Part shown: positions 9,976 through 18,980 of the stretch, one piece after another
Layout: each line of letters begins with the position of its first letter
How positions within the stretch are numbered: position 1 is the stretch's first letter
Source: RGIG3009 sp045578425
Lineage (GTDB): Bacteria; Bacillota; Clostridia; Oscillospirales; Acutalibacteraceae
Reading direction: 5' to 3'
Assembly (NCBI GenBank): GCA_045578425.1
Contig: JAZNKF010000016.1
Coordinates: 1 to 45,447 of the forward strand
Length of the DNA stretch: 45,447 nt
Notes under the pieces: model-generated
What the model was told of the DNA's origin: nothing
What the model saw: the letters and a program-made list of their open reading frames with translations, nothing else
The model's database searches: none
Position numbers and translations under genes: made by a program

Positions 9976-11802
9976 ATGGGAACACGGGAAAATTTGAGAA
10001 ACATTGCCATTATTGCGCACGTTGACCATGGCAAAACCACTTTGGTGGACCAAATGTTGCGGCAAAGCGGCATTTTCCGTGATAATGAACAAGTATCCGA
10101 ACGGGTGATGGACTCCAACGATTTGGAAAAAGAACGCGGCATCACCATTTTGTCAAAGAACACCGCCGTCATGTATGGTAACACTAAAATCAACATTGTT
10201 GACACCCCCGGCCATGCGGATTTCGGCGGGGAAGTGGAACGCATTTTAATGATGGTCGACGGCGTTTTGCTGTTGGTCGATGCGTTCGAGGGGTGTATGC
10301 CCCAAACTCGCTTTGTGCTGAAAAAAGCGTTGGGTTTGGGCAAACGCCCCGTTGTAGTAATCAATAAAATTGACCGCGACGGTGCTCGTCCGGCAGAAGT
10401 GATTGATGAGCTGTTGGATTTGTTCATTGAACTCGGTGCCGACGAAGACCAGTTGGAATTCCCCGTGGTGTACGCGTCGGGGCGTGACGGGTATTCTTCG
10501 CTTGACCCGTCCGTGCGCGAGGGGAATATGCAACCGCTGTTCGAGGCAATTTTGCAGCACGTGCCCGCACCGCAAGGTGATTTGGACGGACCGTTACAAA
10601 TTTTATTTTCCAATATCGATTATGATGATTACGTTGGCAGAATCGGTGTTGGCCGTGTCGAGCGCGGCACGGTGCGTAACGGTCAGGCGGTTACATTGTG
10701 CAAAACCGACGGTACCACCGTCAATGCACGTATCGGCAAATTGTATCAGTTCGAGGGTTTGCATCGCGTAGAGCATGAAACGGCGGCCTTGGGTGATTTG
10801 ATAGCCGTGACAGGCATTACGGATTTAAATATCGGCGAGACGGCGTGCGACCCGTTAGCGGTGGAAGCGTTGCCGTTTGTTCGTATTGATGAACCCACCA
10901 TCTCCATGTTGTTTATGGTTAATAACAGTCCTTTTGCAGGGCGCGAAGGCAAATTTGTCACTTCGCGTAATTTGCGCGACCGTTTGTTTAAAGAAGTGGA
11001 AACCAACGTCAGTATGCGTGTAAGAGAAACAGACTCCACCGATGCGTTTGAGGTTTCCGGTCGCGGTGAGTTGCACTTGTCGGTGTTAATTGAAACCATG
11101 CGTCGACAGGGGTACGAGTTTGCTGTCAGCCGTCCTCAAGTCATCTACAAGCACGACGAATCCGGCGCGTTGTTAGAGCCGATGGAACTACTCATGATTG
11201 AAGTGCCCGAAAATTATGTGGGTGTTGTCATGGAAAAACTCGGCACCCGCAAAGCGGAATTGCTCAACATGGTCACGCGGGAAACCGGTGCCAGCCATTT
11301 GGAGTTTCGCATTCCCTCGCGCGGACTCATGGGATATCGGCAACAATTTTTGACCGACACCAACGGCAACGGCATTATGAACAGCGTGTTCGATGGTTAC
11401 GAACCGTTCAAAGGCGATATTCCGCAACGTGTGCAAGGCTCACTGGTGGTGTTTGAAACCGGTGAAACCAGCAGTTACGGCTTGTTCAATGCCCAAGACC
11501 GCGGCGCTTTGTTCGTAGGACCGTCAGTTGCGGTATACGAGGGAATGATTGTCGGACAATCGCCCAAAAGTGAAGATATTGCCGTAAATGTATGTAAGAA
11601 AAAACATGTTACCAACATGCGCGCCGCCGGTTCAGACGAAGCATTGCGCCTAACTCCGCCGGTCGTACTTTCCTTGGAACAATCGCTTGAATTTATCAAT
11701 GACGATGAATTGGTGGAAGTTACTCCCGAAAGCATACGGTTGCGCAAACGTATTCTTTCCAAAGAACAACGCATGAAAGAATACGCCAAGAAAAAGGGAT
11801 GA
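9976..11802 (+). CDS. typA: GTP-binding protein TypA/BipA
   Basis: A translational GTPase of the EF-G/LepA group that binds ribosomes and aids assembly or stress adaptation. The G-domain motifs AHVDHGKTTL (G1), DTPGHADFGGEV (G3) and NKIDRDGAR (G4) are intact, followed by EF-G-like domains and the TypA-specific C-terminus. ATG at 9976 is chosen (608 residues), with AGGAAG 7 nt upstream; an in-frame TTG two codons earlier is a less likely alternative. The stop TGA overlaps the ATG of the next gene (ATGA), indicating translational coupling. Confidence 0.95.
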   Translation: MGTRENLRNIAIIAHVDHGKTTLVDQMLRQSGIFRDNEQVSERVMDSNDLEKERGITILSKNTAVMYGNTKINIVDTPGHADFGGEVERILMMVDGVLLLVDAFEGCMPQTRFVLKKALGLGKRPVVVINKIDRDGARPAEVIDELLDLFIELGADEDQLEFPVVYASGRDGYSSLDPSVREGNMQPLFEAILQHVPAPQGDLDGPLQILFSNIDYDDYVGRIGVGRVERGTVRNGQAVTLCKTDGTTVNARIGKLYQFEGLHRVEHETAALGDLIAVTGITDLNIGETACDPLAVEALPFVRIDEPTISMLFMVNNSPFAGREGKFVTSRNLRDRLFKEVETNVSMRVRETDSTDAFEVSGRGELHLSVLIETMRRQGYEFAVSRPQVIYKHDESGALLEPMELLMIEVPENYVGVVMEKLGTRKAELLNMVTRETGASHLEFRIPSRGLMGYRQQFLTDTNGNGIMNSVFDGYEPFKGDIPQRVQGSLVVFETGETSSYGLFNAQDRGALFVGPSVAVYEGMIVGQSPKSEDIAVNVCKKKHVTNMRAAGSDEALRLTPPVVLSLEQSLEFINDDELVEVTPESIRLRKRILSKEQRMKEYAKKKG

Positions 11803-13895
11803 GAAGCCTCGCGGCCCGTCCTTTATGGGTGGCAGGGATTGTTGTTCTACTCCTTTGCCTTATTGCACCGTGGATATCTTTGGATACCGTACGGTGGTTG
11901 TTGTACGGCAGTGTTGTAGCATTGATTCCGTTTTTGGCAATACCGATTGTTCGGCGGTGGCGTATACCAACAATTCTTGCGTTGGCGTGTGTTGTTGCTT
12001 CGTCTTCGTACTTAACGGCACAAAATCGTTATTTGTCCACAGCCACACAAGTGGAAAAAACCGTTTCCTTGCAGGTGCAAGTCAGACCGCACAGCGGAGA
12101 TTCTGTCCGCTTGAAAGTAACGGACGGGGATTTACCCAAGGGTGTAGGTTTGGTACTATATAATAATCCTTCCGATAAACCTTATGAGCCGTATGAAATT
12201 TTATCGGCTCGTTTTCGCTTGCTTTCTTTTGAAAACCAAGGTCTTTCGAACTTACAAACCAAAGCATCAGACGTTTGGTTTGCCGTAAAATTGGCAGACG
12301 AAGAAATCGTTCGCTCTGCGGGGAAAGTGCCGTGGACCGATGTTTTTTCCCGCATCCGTCGCACAGCGGTAGTAAACATTGAACGCGTACTTTCCAAAGG
12401 AACGGCAGCCGTGGTTTCGGGTATTTGTTTTGGAGAGGACAAAAACGTATCCTTGACCGCTGCCGACACGTTTCGCACATGCGGTGTCACACACTTGTTT
12501 GCCGTTTCCGGATTACATATGACCGTGTTGGCACAATGTGTTTTGTTTTTGTTCAAGAAATGCCGAATACCGCGTGTTGCGCAATGTTTGTTGGCGGTTA
12601 GTCTGTTATGGACTTTCATGATGATTGTGGGTTTGTCTGCCTCCGTTTTGCGCGCGGGCATACTATGTACCTTGGTGTTGCTGGGAAATTGTTTGCACCG
12701 TCAAGCAGACTCTCGTACGTCGCTCGGGTTGGCATTGCTGATTTTGCTTATCGACAACCCCTTTGCTGCGTATGATGTGGGATTGTTGCTTTCGTTTGTA
12801 TCAACTTACGGTCTGTTGGTATGGGCAAAACCTCTGCAAGAGGTGTTGTTGCGCATTCCCTCTTCTTTTATGGGGAAAACGCTCGGTAAACTTTGGAAAA
12901 CCATTGCAAGCGGCGCAGCACTTACTTTGGCGGCAACTTTTGCCACCGCTCCGGTACTGGTACTCTATTTTGGGGAAATATCTTTGGTGAGTGTTCTGTC
13001 AAATCTGCTGATTATGCTACCCGCAGAATGGATTTTGATTTTGGGTTGTATCGCCTCGTTGCTGGTACCGATACTTCCCTTTGTCGGTAACACCTTGGTG
13101 TTTTTCTGCGGCAAATTAGCAAACTATATTCTTTGGATATGCGATAAAGTGGCAAACATTCCGTTTTCCACCGTTTCACTTAAAGCTTTACCACGGCTGT
13201 TGTGGCTGGTTTCCTTGTACGTTTTATTAGCCGTGGGATGGCTTCTGTATCGCAAACGCGGCATCTTGTTTGGTGCTTTGGTTTCTGTCGTGATTTTGTG
13301 TGTACTTTTACTGTTTAACCTCTCTTTTTCAAAAAACCGCCTTATCGTTCAAACGATCCCGTCCGAAACGGATTTGGTCGCATACGTACAAGCTGATGGG
13401 CATCACACTTTAGTAATGTCTGTTTCTTCCTCGGATGTTTTGGAAACGACGGCGGAGCAACTCAACAAGCAAGGCATTTCTCGGTTAGATACGGTGGTGT
13501 TTATTAGCGGAAATACCACCGCGGCTGCCGTTTCACCGAGTGTTTTGGATGGGTTGGTAACCGAAAAAACACACTGTGTTTATGCGGAAATCAATGTTCC
13601 GTTTGTCGGTCATGATTTGTCAAAAGCTGCCGCCGAGTTCGGCAAAAACGGCAGGTTGATTTTCGAAAACGGTTTTTTGCAAATGACGGTGGGAGAAAAC
13701 CGTGTTGTTTTTGCGGCAAACACCGCCCAAAGAGAACGGTTGCCGTTGAGTTTTGAAAACACACCGTTGTTGTTCTCGGCAGGGCAAGTGGAATTTGTAA
13801 GCGGGGAACCGGGATTACCGGAAGGTTCCGTTTTGCAACAACCGTTGCCGACGTTGGTAATACACAAAGGCGAAGTTTGGTATCGTCAAAGATAA
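11799..13895 (+). CDS. ComEC/Rec2-family membrane protein with degenerate C-terminal domain
   Basis: ComEC forms the inner-membrane channel for single-stranded DNA uptake. The 698-residue protein has the N-terminal hydrophobic region and OB-like DUF4131 segment, then the Competence domain with the hallmark HLFAVSGLHMTVL and many membrane segments. The C-terminal part (from about residue 510) sits where ComEC proteins carry a metallo-beta-lactamase domain. The expected histidine/aspartate metal motif (HxHxDH) is absent; the corresponding strand reads TVVFISGNTTA. Nuclease activity is therefore doubtful. No other competence genes are visible. ATGA overlap with typA; holA follows 16 bp later. 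Family membership is firm; transformation capacity is not implied. Confidence 0.88.
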   Translation: MRSLAARPLWVAGIVVLLLCLIAPWISLDTVRWLLYGSVVALIPFLAIPIVRRWRIPTILALACVVASSSYLTAQNRYLSTATQVEKTVSLQVQVRPHSGDSVRLKVTDGDLPKGVGLVLYNNPSDKPYEPYEILSARFRLLSFENQGLSNLQTKASDVWFAVKLADEEIVRSAGKVPWTDVFSRIRRTAVVNIERVLSKGTAAVVSGICFGEDKNVSLTAADTFRTCGVTHLFAVSGLHMTVLAQCVLFLFKKCRIPRVAQCLLAVSLLWTFMMIVGLSASVLRAGILCTLVLLGNCLHRQADSRTSLGLALLILLIDNPFAAYDVGLLLSFVSTYGLLVWAKPLQEVLLRIPSSFMGKTLGKLWKTIASGAALTLAATFATAPVLVLYFGEISLVSVLSNLLIMLPAEWILILGCIASLLVPILPFVGNTLVFFCGKLANYILWICDKVANIPFSTVSLKALPRLLWLVSLYVLLAVGWLLYRKRGILFGALVSVVILCVLLLFNLSFSKNRLIVQTIPSETDLVAYVQADGHHTLVMSVSSSDVLETTAEQLNKQGISRLDTVVFISGNTTAAAVSPSVLDGLVTEKTHCVYAEINVPFVGHDLSKAAAEFGKNGRLIFENGFLQMTVGENRVVFAANTAQRERLPLSFENTPLLFSAGQVEFVSGEPGLPEGSVLQQPLPTLVIHKGEVWYRQR

Positions 13896-13911
13896 AAGGA
13901 GATGAAAGAAC

Positions 13912-14964
13912 ATGCCGTCTACCGAAAAAGATTTAAAACAGCATTTAAAAAGCGAGGAAGTCAAACAAGTCTATTTACTGTACGGCGAAGAAAGTTATCT
14001 CACAACCCACTATGTGGAACAACTGGTGGGCAAATCCGGTGTGCGCGAAAACGATGAGTTAAGCGTGTTTAATTACCAACGCTTTGACGGGCAAGAAAGT
14101 TCGTTTGACGCCATTGAAGCAGCGGCAGAATCGTTGCCGCTGATGGCGGATGTCAAATGTGTCACGGTGAGTAACTGCGATGTTACCGCCACGGCAATCT
14201 TTGACCGCGCCATGGCTTTGGTGAACGACCCACCGGAGGGAACGGTACTGATTTTTTGGATGACCACGCTGCTTTCGGACGGCAAACTGAATGCTAAATG
14301 GAAACAATTTGCCGAAGTGGTGGAGAAAAACGGCATGTGCGTCGCATTCCCGCGCAAAAGCAACGAAGAAATTGCCCGTATTTTATGTGCCGGTGCCGGT
14401 CGTCGCGGTTGTTTGATGAAACCGCAAACCGCGCTTTTGCTGATAGAACAATGCGGAAACGATATGAACTTGTTACTCAACGAATTGGACAAACTGTGTG
14501 CTTTGGCGGCAAACGGTGAAATCACGGTTTCCATTTTGGAACAAGTTGCCACCAAAAACTTAAACGCGCAAGCGTATGAATTGTCGGGAGCCATTTTAAA
14601 AAACCAATACGACAAGGCATATGTTGTTTTACATCGCTTGTTTGCTTCCAAAACCGAGCCACTCATGATTTTGGCGGCACTGTCGAGCGCTTATACCGAT
14701 ATGTACCGTGCTAAACTGGCGGCTATCGACGGACGACAAGCCGAAACACTGGTGGAAGAATTTGACTATAAAGGGAAAGCTTTTCGTCTGCGTTACGCCT
14801 CGCGCGATTGCAGTCGGCTCTCTTTGGAAGCCCTGCGCGAAAGCTTGGAACTGTTAGCGCAGGCCGATCGCCGCTTAAAATCTTCTTCCGGCGACAAAAA
14901 GACCGTGTTGGAAGAATTGGCGGCAAAACTGATTATTACCGCCAAACTGGGACAAACACAATGA
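13912..14964 (+). CDS. holA: DNA polymerase III subunit delta
   Basis: The delta subunit of the clamp loader opens the beta sliding clamp. The 350-residue protein begins with the family-typical VYLLYGEESYLTTHYVEQL and continues through the degenerate AAA+ fold (FWMTTL, KQFAEVVEKNG, IARILCAGAGRRG) and the helical C-terminal collar domain (LEALRESLELLAQADRRLKSS). The ATG at 13912 is preceded by AAAAGGAG. The comEC-holA order is common in Bacillota, which supports both calls. Its TGA overlaps the ATG of rnmV. Confidence 0.93.
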   Translation: MPSTEKDLKQHLKSEEVKQVYLLYGEESYLTTHYVEQLVGKSGVRENDELSVFNYQRFDGQESSFDAIEAAAESLPLMADVKCVTVSNCDVTATAIFDRAMALVNDPPEGTVLIFWMTTLLSDGKLNAKWKQFAEVVEKNGMCVAFPRKSNEEIARILCAGAGRRGCLMKPQTALLLIEQCGNDMNLLLNELDKLCALAANGEITVSILEQVATKNLNAQAYELSGAILKNQYDKAYVVLHRLFASKTEPLMILAALSSAYTDMYRAKLAAIDGRQAETLVEEFDYKGKAFRLRYASRDCSRLSLEALRESLELLAQADRRLKSSSGDKKTVLEELAAKLIITAKLGQTQ

Positions 14965-15578
14965 GTATAAAAATCAAAGAAGCTATTGTGGTGGAAGGCC
15001 GTTACGATGTTTCGCGACTACGCCAAGTGGTAGAAACCACGGTGGTGAAAACCGATGGTTTCGGTATTTTTCGCAACCCCGACACCCTGTCACTGTTGCG
15101 TAAATTGGCAGAAACAACGGGACTCATCGTATTGACCGATAGTGATTCGGCGGGTTTTGTTATTCGCGACCGCATCAGCAGTGCTTTGCCCAAAAAGGCG
15201 GTCAAACACGCCTATATACCCGAAATCAAAGGAAAAGAACGCCGCAAACAAACACCGTCTAAAGAAGGATTGTTGGGCGTGGAGGGGCAAGAAAACGATG
15301 TCATTCTCTCCGCTCTTTTGCGTGCAGGTGCCACTGTGGAGGGCGCAGAGTTTACGCCAAAACCCCCGTTTTTAACCAAGGCACGCGCGTATCAAGAGGG
15401 GCTCAGCGGCACACAAAACAGCGCCGCGCGGCGCAAACGGTTGTTGCAGCTTTTGCAACTCCCCCAAAAACTGTCGACAAATCGATTGTTGGAAGTATGC
15501 AATGCTTTGCTTACTGAAGAAGAATATGAAAAACTTTTGCAACAAATAGAACAAGAGGAAAAGGACTCCGTTTTATGA
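14961..15578 (+). CDS. rnmV: Ribonuclease M5-like TOPRIM protein (DUF4093)
   Basis: RNase M5 performs the final maturation of 5S rRNA in low-GC Gram-positives. The 205-residue protein starts MSIKIKEAIVVEGRYDVSRL, the TOPRIM glutamate motif. The acidic LTDSDSAGF follows, and the C-terminal DUF4093 segment runs from about residue 115. The ATG at 14961 overlaps the holA stop (ATGA); the frame is open further upstream but that part lies inside holA. It ends in another ATGA overlap with maf. B. subtilis RnmV is similar in size (about 186 residues). Confidence 0.85.
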   Translation: MSIKIKEAIVVEGRYDVSRLRQVVETTVVKTDGFGIFRNPDTLSLLRKLAETTGLIVLTDSDSAGFVIRDRISSALPKKAVKHAYIPEIKGKERRKQTPSKEGLLGVEGQENDVILSALLRAGATVEGAEFTPKPPFLTKARAYQEGLSGTQNSAARRKRLLQLLQLPQKLSTNRLLEVCNALLTEEEYEKLLQQIEQEEKDSVL

Positions 15579-16132
15579 AACCAATTATTTTAGCTTCGGC
15601 ATCTCCTCGCCGTCGCGAAATTTGTGATTTGCTGGGAATTAACTATACGGTAGAACCTGCCAAAACCGAACTGCCAACGCGCACCGACCTACCACCCGAG
15701 CAAGCGGTGTTGCAAGTGGCGCGCAGCAAAGCCGAAGAGGTTGCCGCGCATCACCCAAACGAAGTGGTGCTTGGTGCCGATACGGTGGTGGCTGTCGAAA
15801 ACGAATTGTTGGGCAAACCCTGCAACAAAGAGGAAGCCGCTGCCATGTTGCGTCGCCTTTGCGACAAAAAACACCGCGTGATTACCGCGGTGTGGGTGTG
15901 TGACGGTGAAAAGAGCGAAGGGTTTTATGATACTGCCGAAGTGGAATTTATGCCGATGAGTGAGCAGGAAATTGCCGATTATGTGCAAAGCGGGGAGCCG
16001 ATGGATAAAGCAGGTGCGTACGCCATACAAGGTAAAGGCATGCGTCACATCCGCGGCATAAACGGTGATTTTTATACCGTCATGGGACTGCCTTCGGGAC
16101 GACTGTATGCTTTTTTGAAAAATCATATCTAA
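15575..16132 (+). CDS. maf: Maf-family nucleoside triphosphate pyrophosphatase
   Basis: Maf proteins hydrolyse dTTP/UTP and modified nucleotides to monophosphates, a house-cleaning role. The 185-residue protein has LASASPRRREICDLLG at the start, the central GADTVVAVENELLGKP, and the GAYAIQGKG motif that closes the active site. The ATG overlaps the rnmV stop. It is the last gene of the typA-comEC-holA-rnmV-maf run and ends at a strong shared terminator. Confidence 0.94.
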   Translation: MKPIILASASPRRREICDLLGINYTVEPAKTELPTRTDLPPEQAVLQVARSKAEEVAAHHPNEVVLGADTVVAVENELLGKPCNKEEAAAMLRRLCDKKHRVITAVWVCDGEKSEGFYDTAEVEFMPMSEQEIADYVQSGEPMDKAGAYAIQGKGMRHIRGINGDFYTVMGLPSGRLYAFLKNHI

Positions 16133-16177
16133 ACAAAAACGCGCATCGGACACATTGTCCGATGCGCGTTTTTGTTT
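16131..16177. terminator. Bidirectional terminator between maf and the SPFH gene
   Basis: A 22-bp perfect inverted repeat beginning AAACAAAAACGCGC with a CAT loop. The A/T-rich outer ends give a T-run in either direction, so it can serve both convergent genes. Confidence 0.88.
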
Positions 16178-16184
16178 TATATGC

Positions 16185-17057
16185 TTATTGTGCGGGGTTA
16201 GCAATTTGACCGTTTAAGCCATCCAAAATCACGTTGGCATCCGAGCCGGCAACCTGCGGGAGTTTGCCGTCCCACTTTTCCAACCATTGTTGATATAACA
16301 CATCGTCTGTCAACGAATTGGCAATGATTTCGTTCGCCTTGGCTTCCGCTTCAGCGGCAATCAATAACGCTTTGGCAGCAGCCTCGGCTTCAATTAATTT
16401 TTGCTCCGCTTCGGTTTCGGCTTTTAACTTGTTTTGTGCCGCCACTTGTTTTTCTTCCACAGCGTTGGTAAACGCATCGGTAAAGTCCATGTTTTCAATC
16501 GCCGTGCTGGTCACGTCGATATTGTATTTTTGCAGTTTTTCTGCCAAAGTTTGTTCCACTTCAACTGCCAGTTTGGCACGACTGCCGATTAAATTCTCAG
16601 CAGTATATTTGGCAGAAACGGTTTTAATCGCTTCTTGAATACAAGGTGTCACAACGGTGTTATAGTACTCTTTGCCAATTGTTCTGTATAACGTTTGAGC
16701 GTTGTTTTTTTGAATTTGGTAGTTGACGGTATACAGCACTTGTACTTCTTGAATATCGCTGGAAAAGCATACCATTTCCAACGAGCCTTTTTGCGTGCGG
16801 TTGTCCATGTTTACCACTTTGGAAAAAGGATTTTTAAAATGCAAGCCGGCTTCAAAGGTGTAATTTTCGACTTTGCCGAACGTTGTTACCACACCGGTAT
16901 GTCCGGTGGGTACCGAAGCAATACAAGAAACCGCAACAACAATAATACCGAACGCACCAACTGCGGCAGCAGTGATTTTTGCGGCAATTGCTTTTTTGCC
17001 AACCAAAAACGTAATAACAGCAATGGCAATAAGAACAAGACCTGCAACTAACAACAT
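16185..17057 (-). CDS. SPFH/band 7 (prohibitin-like) membrane protein
   Basis: A stomatin/prohibitin-type protein of 290 residues, thought to scaffold membrane microdomains or proteases. Two N-terminal hydrophobic segments precede the SPFH domain (VPTGHTGVVTTFGKVENYTFEAGLHFKNP). Next come a long alanine/glutamate coiled coil (KLKAETEAEQKLIEAEAAAKA) and a short C-terminal tail. The ATG at 17057 is preferred because GGAAG lies 9 nt upstream; a TTG eight codons earlier is possible. It follows yebC by 33 bp and is probably cotranscribed with it. No NfeD partner is adjacent. Confidence 0.88.
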   Translation of the reverse strand: MLLVAGLVLIAIAVITFLVGKKAIAAKITAAAVGAFGIIVVAVSCIASVPTGHTGVVTTFGKVENYTFEAGLHFKNPFSKVVNMDNRTQKGSLEMVCFSSDIQEVQVLYTVNYQIQKNNAQTLYRTIGKEYYNTVVTPCIQEAIKTVSAKYTAENLIGSRAKLAVEVEQTLAEKLQKYNIDVTSTAIENMDFTDAFTNAVEEKQVAAQNKLKAETEAEQKLIEAEAAAKALLIAAEAEAKANEIIANSLTDDVLYQQWLEKWDGKLPQVAGSDANVILDGLNGQIANPAQ

Positions 17058-17090
17058 AGCAACATACTTCCTTTCCTGCAATTTCAGTGG

Positions 17091-17828
17091 TTATTCTTCG
17101 TCAGGGCGTTCCCAGTTGTGCCAAACGTTTTGTACGTCATCGTTATCTTCGAGCGCATCAAGCAGTTTTTCCATTTTGGCGGCGGCTTCTTCGTCGTCAA
17201 TGGAAGAGTACACGTCCGGCAGCATTTGCAATTCTGCGGAAACAAAGGAATAGCCCTTGGCTTCCAAATCGTCGCGCACGGCTGAAAAATCTTCCGGCTC
17301 GGTGGTAATTTCAAAAATCTCCTCGTCGGCGGCAAAGTCCGAAGCACCGGCTTCGAGCGCATCTTCCATGACTTTGTCTTCGTCTAACCCTTCAGCTTCA
17401 ATCGCCAAGATTCCCTTTTGGTTAAACATAAAACTTACACAACCGCTTTGACCCAAATTACCGCCGAATTTATCAAAATAATGGCGCACGTCAGCGGCGG
17501 TGCGGTTGCGGTTGTCGGTCAACGTTTCCACAATCACGGCAATGCCGCACGGACCGTACCCCTCATATTGCAACGCTTCGTAATTATCGGTATTGCCTTC
17601 GCCTGCGGCTTTTTTGATAATACGGTCTATGTTGTCATTGGGCACGTTGTTGGCTTTGGCTTTGGCAATCGCATCTTTAAGGCGAGAGTTGGAAGCGGGG
17701 TCGGCACTGCCGCCTTCCCTTACCGCCACGGCGATTTCACGCCCCATTTTGGTAAAAATTTTTGCTTTTTGACCGTCGGTTTTTTCTTTTTTTCGTTTAA
17801 TATTATTCCATTTGGAATGTCCGGACAT
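17091..17828 (-). CDS. YebC/PmpR-family DNA-binding/translation-associated protein
   Basis: A 245-residue YebC-family protein (MSGHSKWNNIKRKKEKTDGQKAKIF... and GGNLGQSGCVSFMF). Members were described as transcriptional regulators, and more recently some were linked to relief of ribosome stalling at prolines; which applies here cannot be told from sequence. The C-terminal part is rich in Asp/Glu. AAAGGAG sits before the ATG, and a good promoter lies upstream (17865-17893). It leads the small operon with the SPFH gene. Confidence 0.93.
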   Translation of the reverse strand: MSGHSKWNNIKRKKEKTDGQKAKIFTKMGREIAVAVREGGSADPASNSRLKDAIAKAKANNVPNDNIDRIIKKAAGEGNTDNYEALQYEGYGPCGIAVIVETLTDNRNRTAADVRHYFDKFGGNLGQSGCVSFMFNQKGILAIEAEGLDEDKVMEDALEAGASDFAADEEIFEITTEPEDFSAVRDDLEAKGYSFVSAELQMLPDVYSSIDDEEAAAKMEKLLDALEDNDDVQNVWHNWERPDEE

Positions 17829-17864
17829 TTTGTAAGAACTCCTTTTACTTTAAAATACAAAAAA

Positions 17865-17893
17865 AGTATACCATACTCTGCACTTTGTTGCAA
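17865..17893 (-). promoter_or_regulatory. Promoter of yebC
   Basis: Read on the minus strand: -35 TTGCAA (17888-17893), 17-bp spacer, -10 TATACT (17865-17870) with extended TGG. The start site would be about 30 bp upstream of the gene. Confidence 0.7.
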
Positions 17894-17934
17894 GAATAAG
17901 TTGTAAAGACTACGTATAAATGCCGCAAAACATC

Positions 17935-17962
17935 TTGACAAAACCCAAACAAACAGTACAAT
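17935..17962 (+). promoter_or_regulatory. Promoter of the KDPG aldolase-kdgK operon
   Basis: -35 TTGACA (17935-17940), 16-bp spacer, -10 TACAAT (17957-17962). It is divergent from the yebC promoter. No clear operator palindrome was seen between the two. Confidence 0.72.
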
Positions 17963-17999
17963 AAAAGTGTAAAACTTTTTTGAAAAAAGGTGACAAAAG

Positions 18000-18965
18000 A
18001 TGAATGAAGTTTTGAAAAAAATCGAAGCTATCGGCATTGTTCCCGTGGTAAAAATCGACCGCGCGGAAGATGCCGTACCGCTGGCACGCGCTTTGGTAAA
18101 CGGCGGGTTGCCGTGTGCGGAAGTGACGTTCCGTACCGATGCGGCACAAGCCGCTATCGAAGCCATGGCAAAAGCATTTCCCGATATGTTGCTCGGTGCG
18201 GGTACCGTGCTCACCCCCGAACAAGCGGATGCCGCCGTGGCGGCAGGCGCTAAGTTCATTGTCAGTCCCGGTCTTAATCCCGCGGTTGTCAAACACTGTG
18301 TAGAAAAAGGCTACCCCGTTACCCCCGGCGTTTGCACACCGGGCGAGGTAGAAACGGCATTGTCCTTTGGCTTGGATGTTGTTAAGTTCTTTCCGGCGGA
18401 AGCGGCAGGCGGTTTGCCGATGATTAAAGCCATGTCTGCCCCGTACGGCAAACTTAAATTTATGCCGACGGGCGGTATCAATGCCAAAAATCTTAACACT
18501 TATTTAGCCAATCCCAAAATTTTGGCATGCGGCGGCAGTTGGATGGTATCGTCCGACTTAATCAACGCGGGTAAATTTGACGAAATCGAACGCCTGACTC
18601 GCGAAGCTGTTACCGAAATGCTGGGTTTCTCGCTCGCACACGTGGGCATCAATGCAACCGACATTCCCGAGGCTATGGATAACACCGATGCCTTGGCAAA
18701 ATTGTTGGGTTTTGGTACCAAAAAAGGCGAAACCGGCGCGTTTGTCGGTTCCATTATTGAATTAATGGGTAAACCCAAATACGGTACCCATGGTCACATT
18801 GCCATTCGTACCAATTCGGTGCTTCGTGCCGTGCGGTATTTGGAATCGCAAGGCTACTCTTTTATCGAGGAATCCATCGGATACAACGATAAAGGCGTTA
18901 TGAATGTGGCTTATTTGCAAGGCGAATACTGCGGTTTTGCCGTGCATCTCGTTCAAGCAAAATAA
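18000..18965 (+). CDS. KDPG/KHG aldolase fused to a VOC (glyoxalase-like) domain
   Basis: The N-terminal 205 residues are a class I 2-keto-3-deoxy-6-phosphogluconate aldolase, cleaving KDPG to pyruvate and glyceraldehyde 3-phosphate. E41 (AEVTFRT), the GAGTVL turn and the Schiff-base K129 (DVVKFFPAE) are present. Residues about 212-321 form an extra domain (HVGINATDIPEAMDN ... HGHIAIRTNS ... GFAVHLVQ) that looks like a VOC/glyoxalase fold; ordinary Eda proteins of about 210 residues lack it. AAAGGTGA precedes the ATG. kdgK follows after 15 bp, so the pair phosphorylates KDG and then cleaves KDPG, the end of uronate/pectin or Entner-Doudoroff catabolism. The role of the extra domain is unknown. 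Confidence 0.9.
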   Translation: MNEVLKKIEAIGIVPVVKIDRAEDAVPLARALVNGGLPCAEVTFRTDAAQAAIEAMAKAFPDMLLGAGTVLTPEQADAAVAAGAKFIVSPGLNPAVVKHCVEKGYPVTPGVCTPGEVETALSFGLDVVKFFPAEAAGGLPMIKAMSAPYGKLKFMPTGGINAKNLNTYLANPKILACGGSWMVSSDLINAGKFDEIERLTREAVTEMLGFSLAHVGINATDIPEAMDNTDALAKLLGFGTKKGETGAFVGSIIELMGKPKYGTHGHIAIRTNSVLRAVRYLESQGYSFIEESIGYNDKGVMNVAYLQGEYCGFAVHLVQAK

Positions 18966-18980
18966 AGGAGGAAAAACATC

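Noticed and set aside
14808..14960. Longer start for rnmV
   Set aside because: The extra 51 codons lie in another frame of holA, and the TOPRIM domain begins right after the ATG at 14961.
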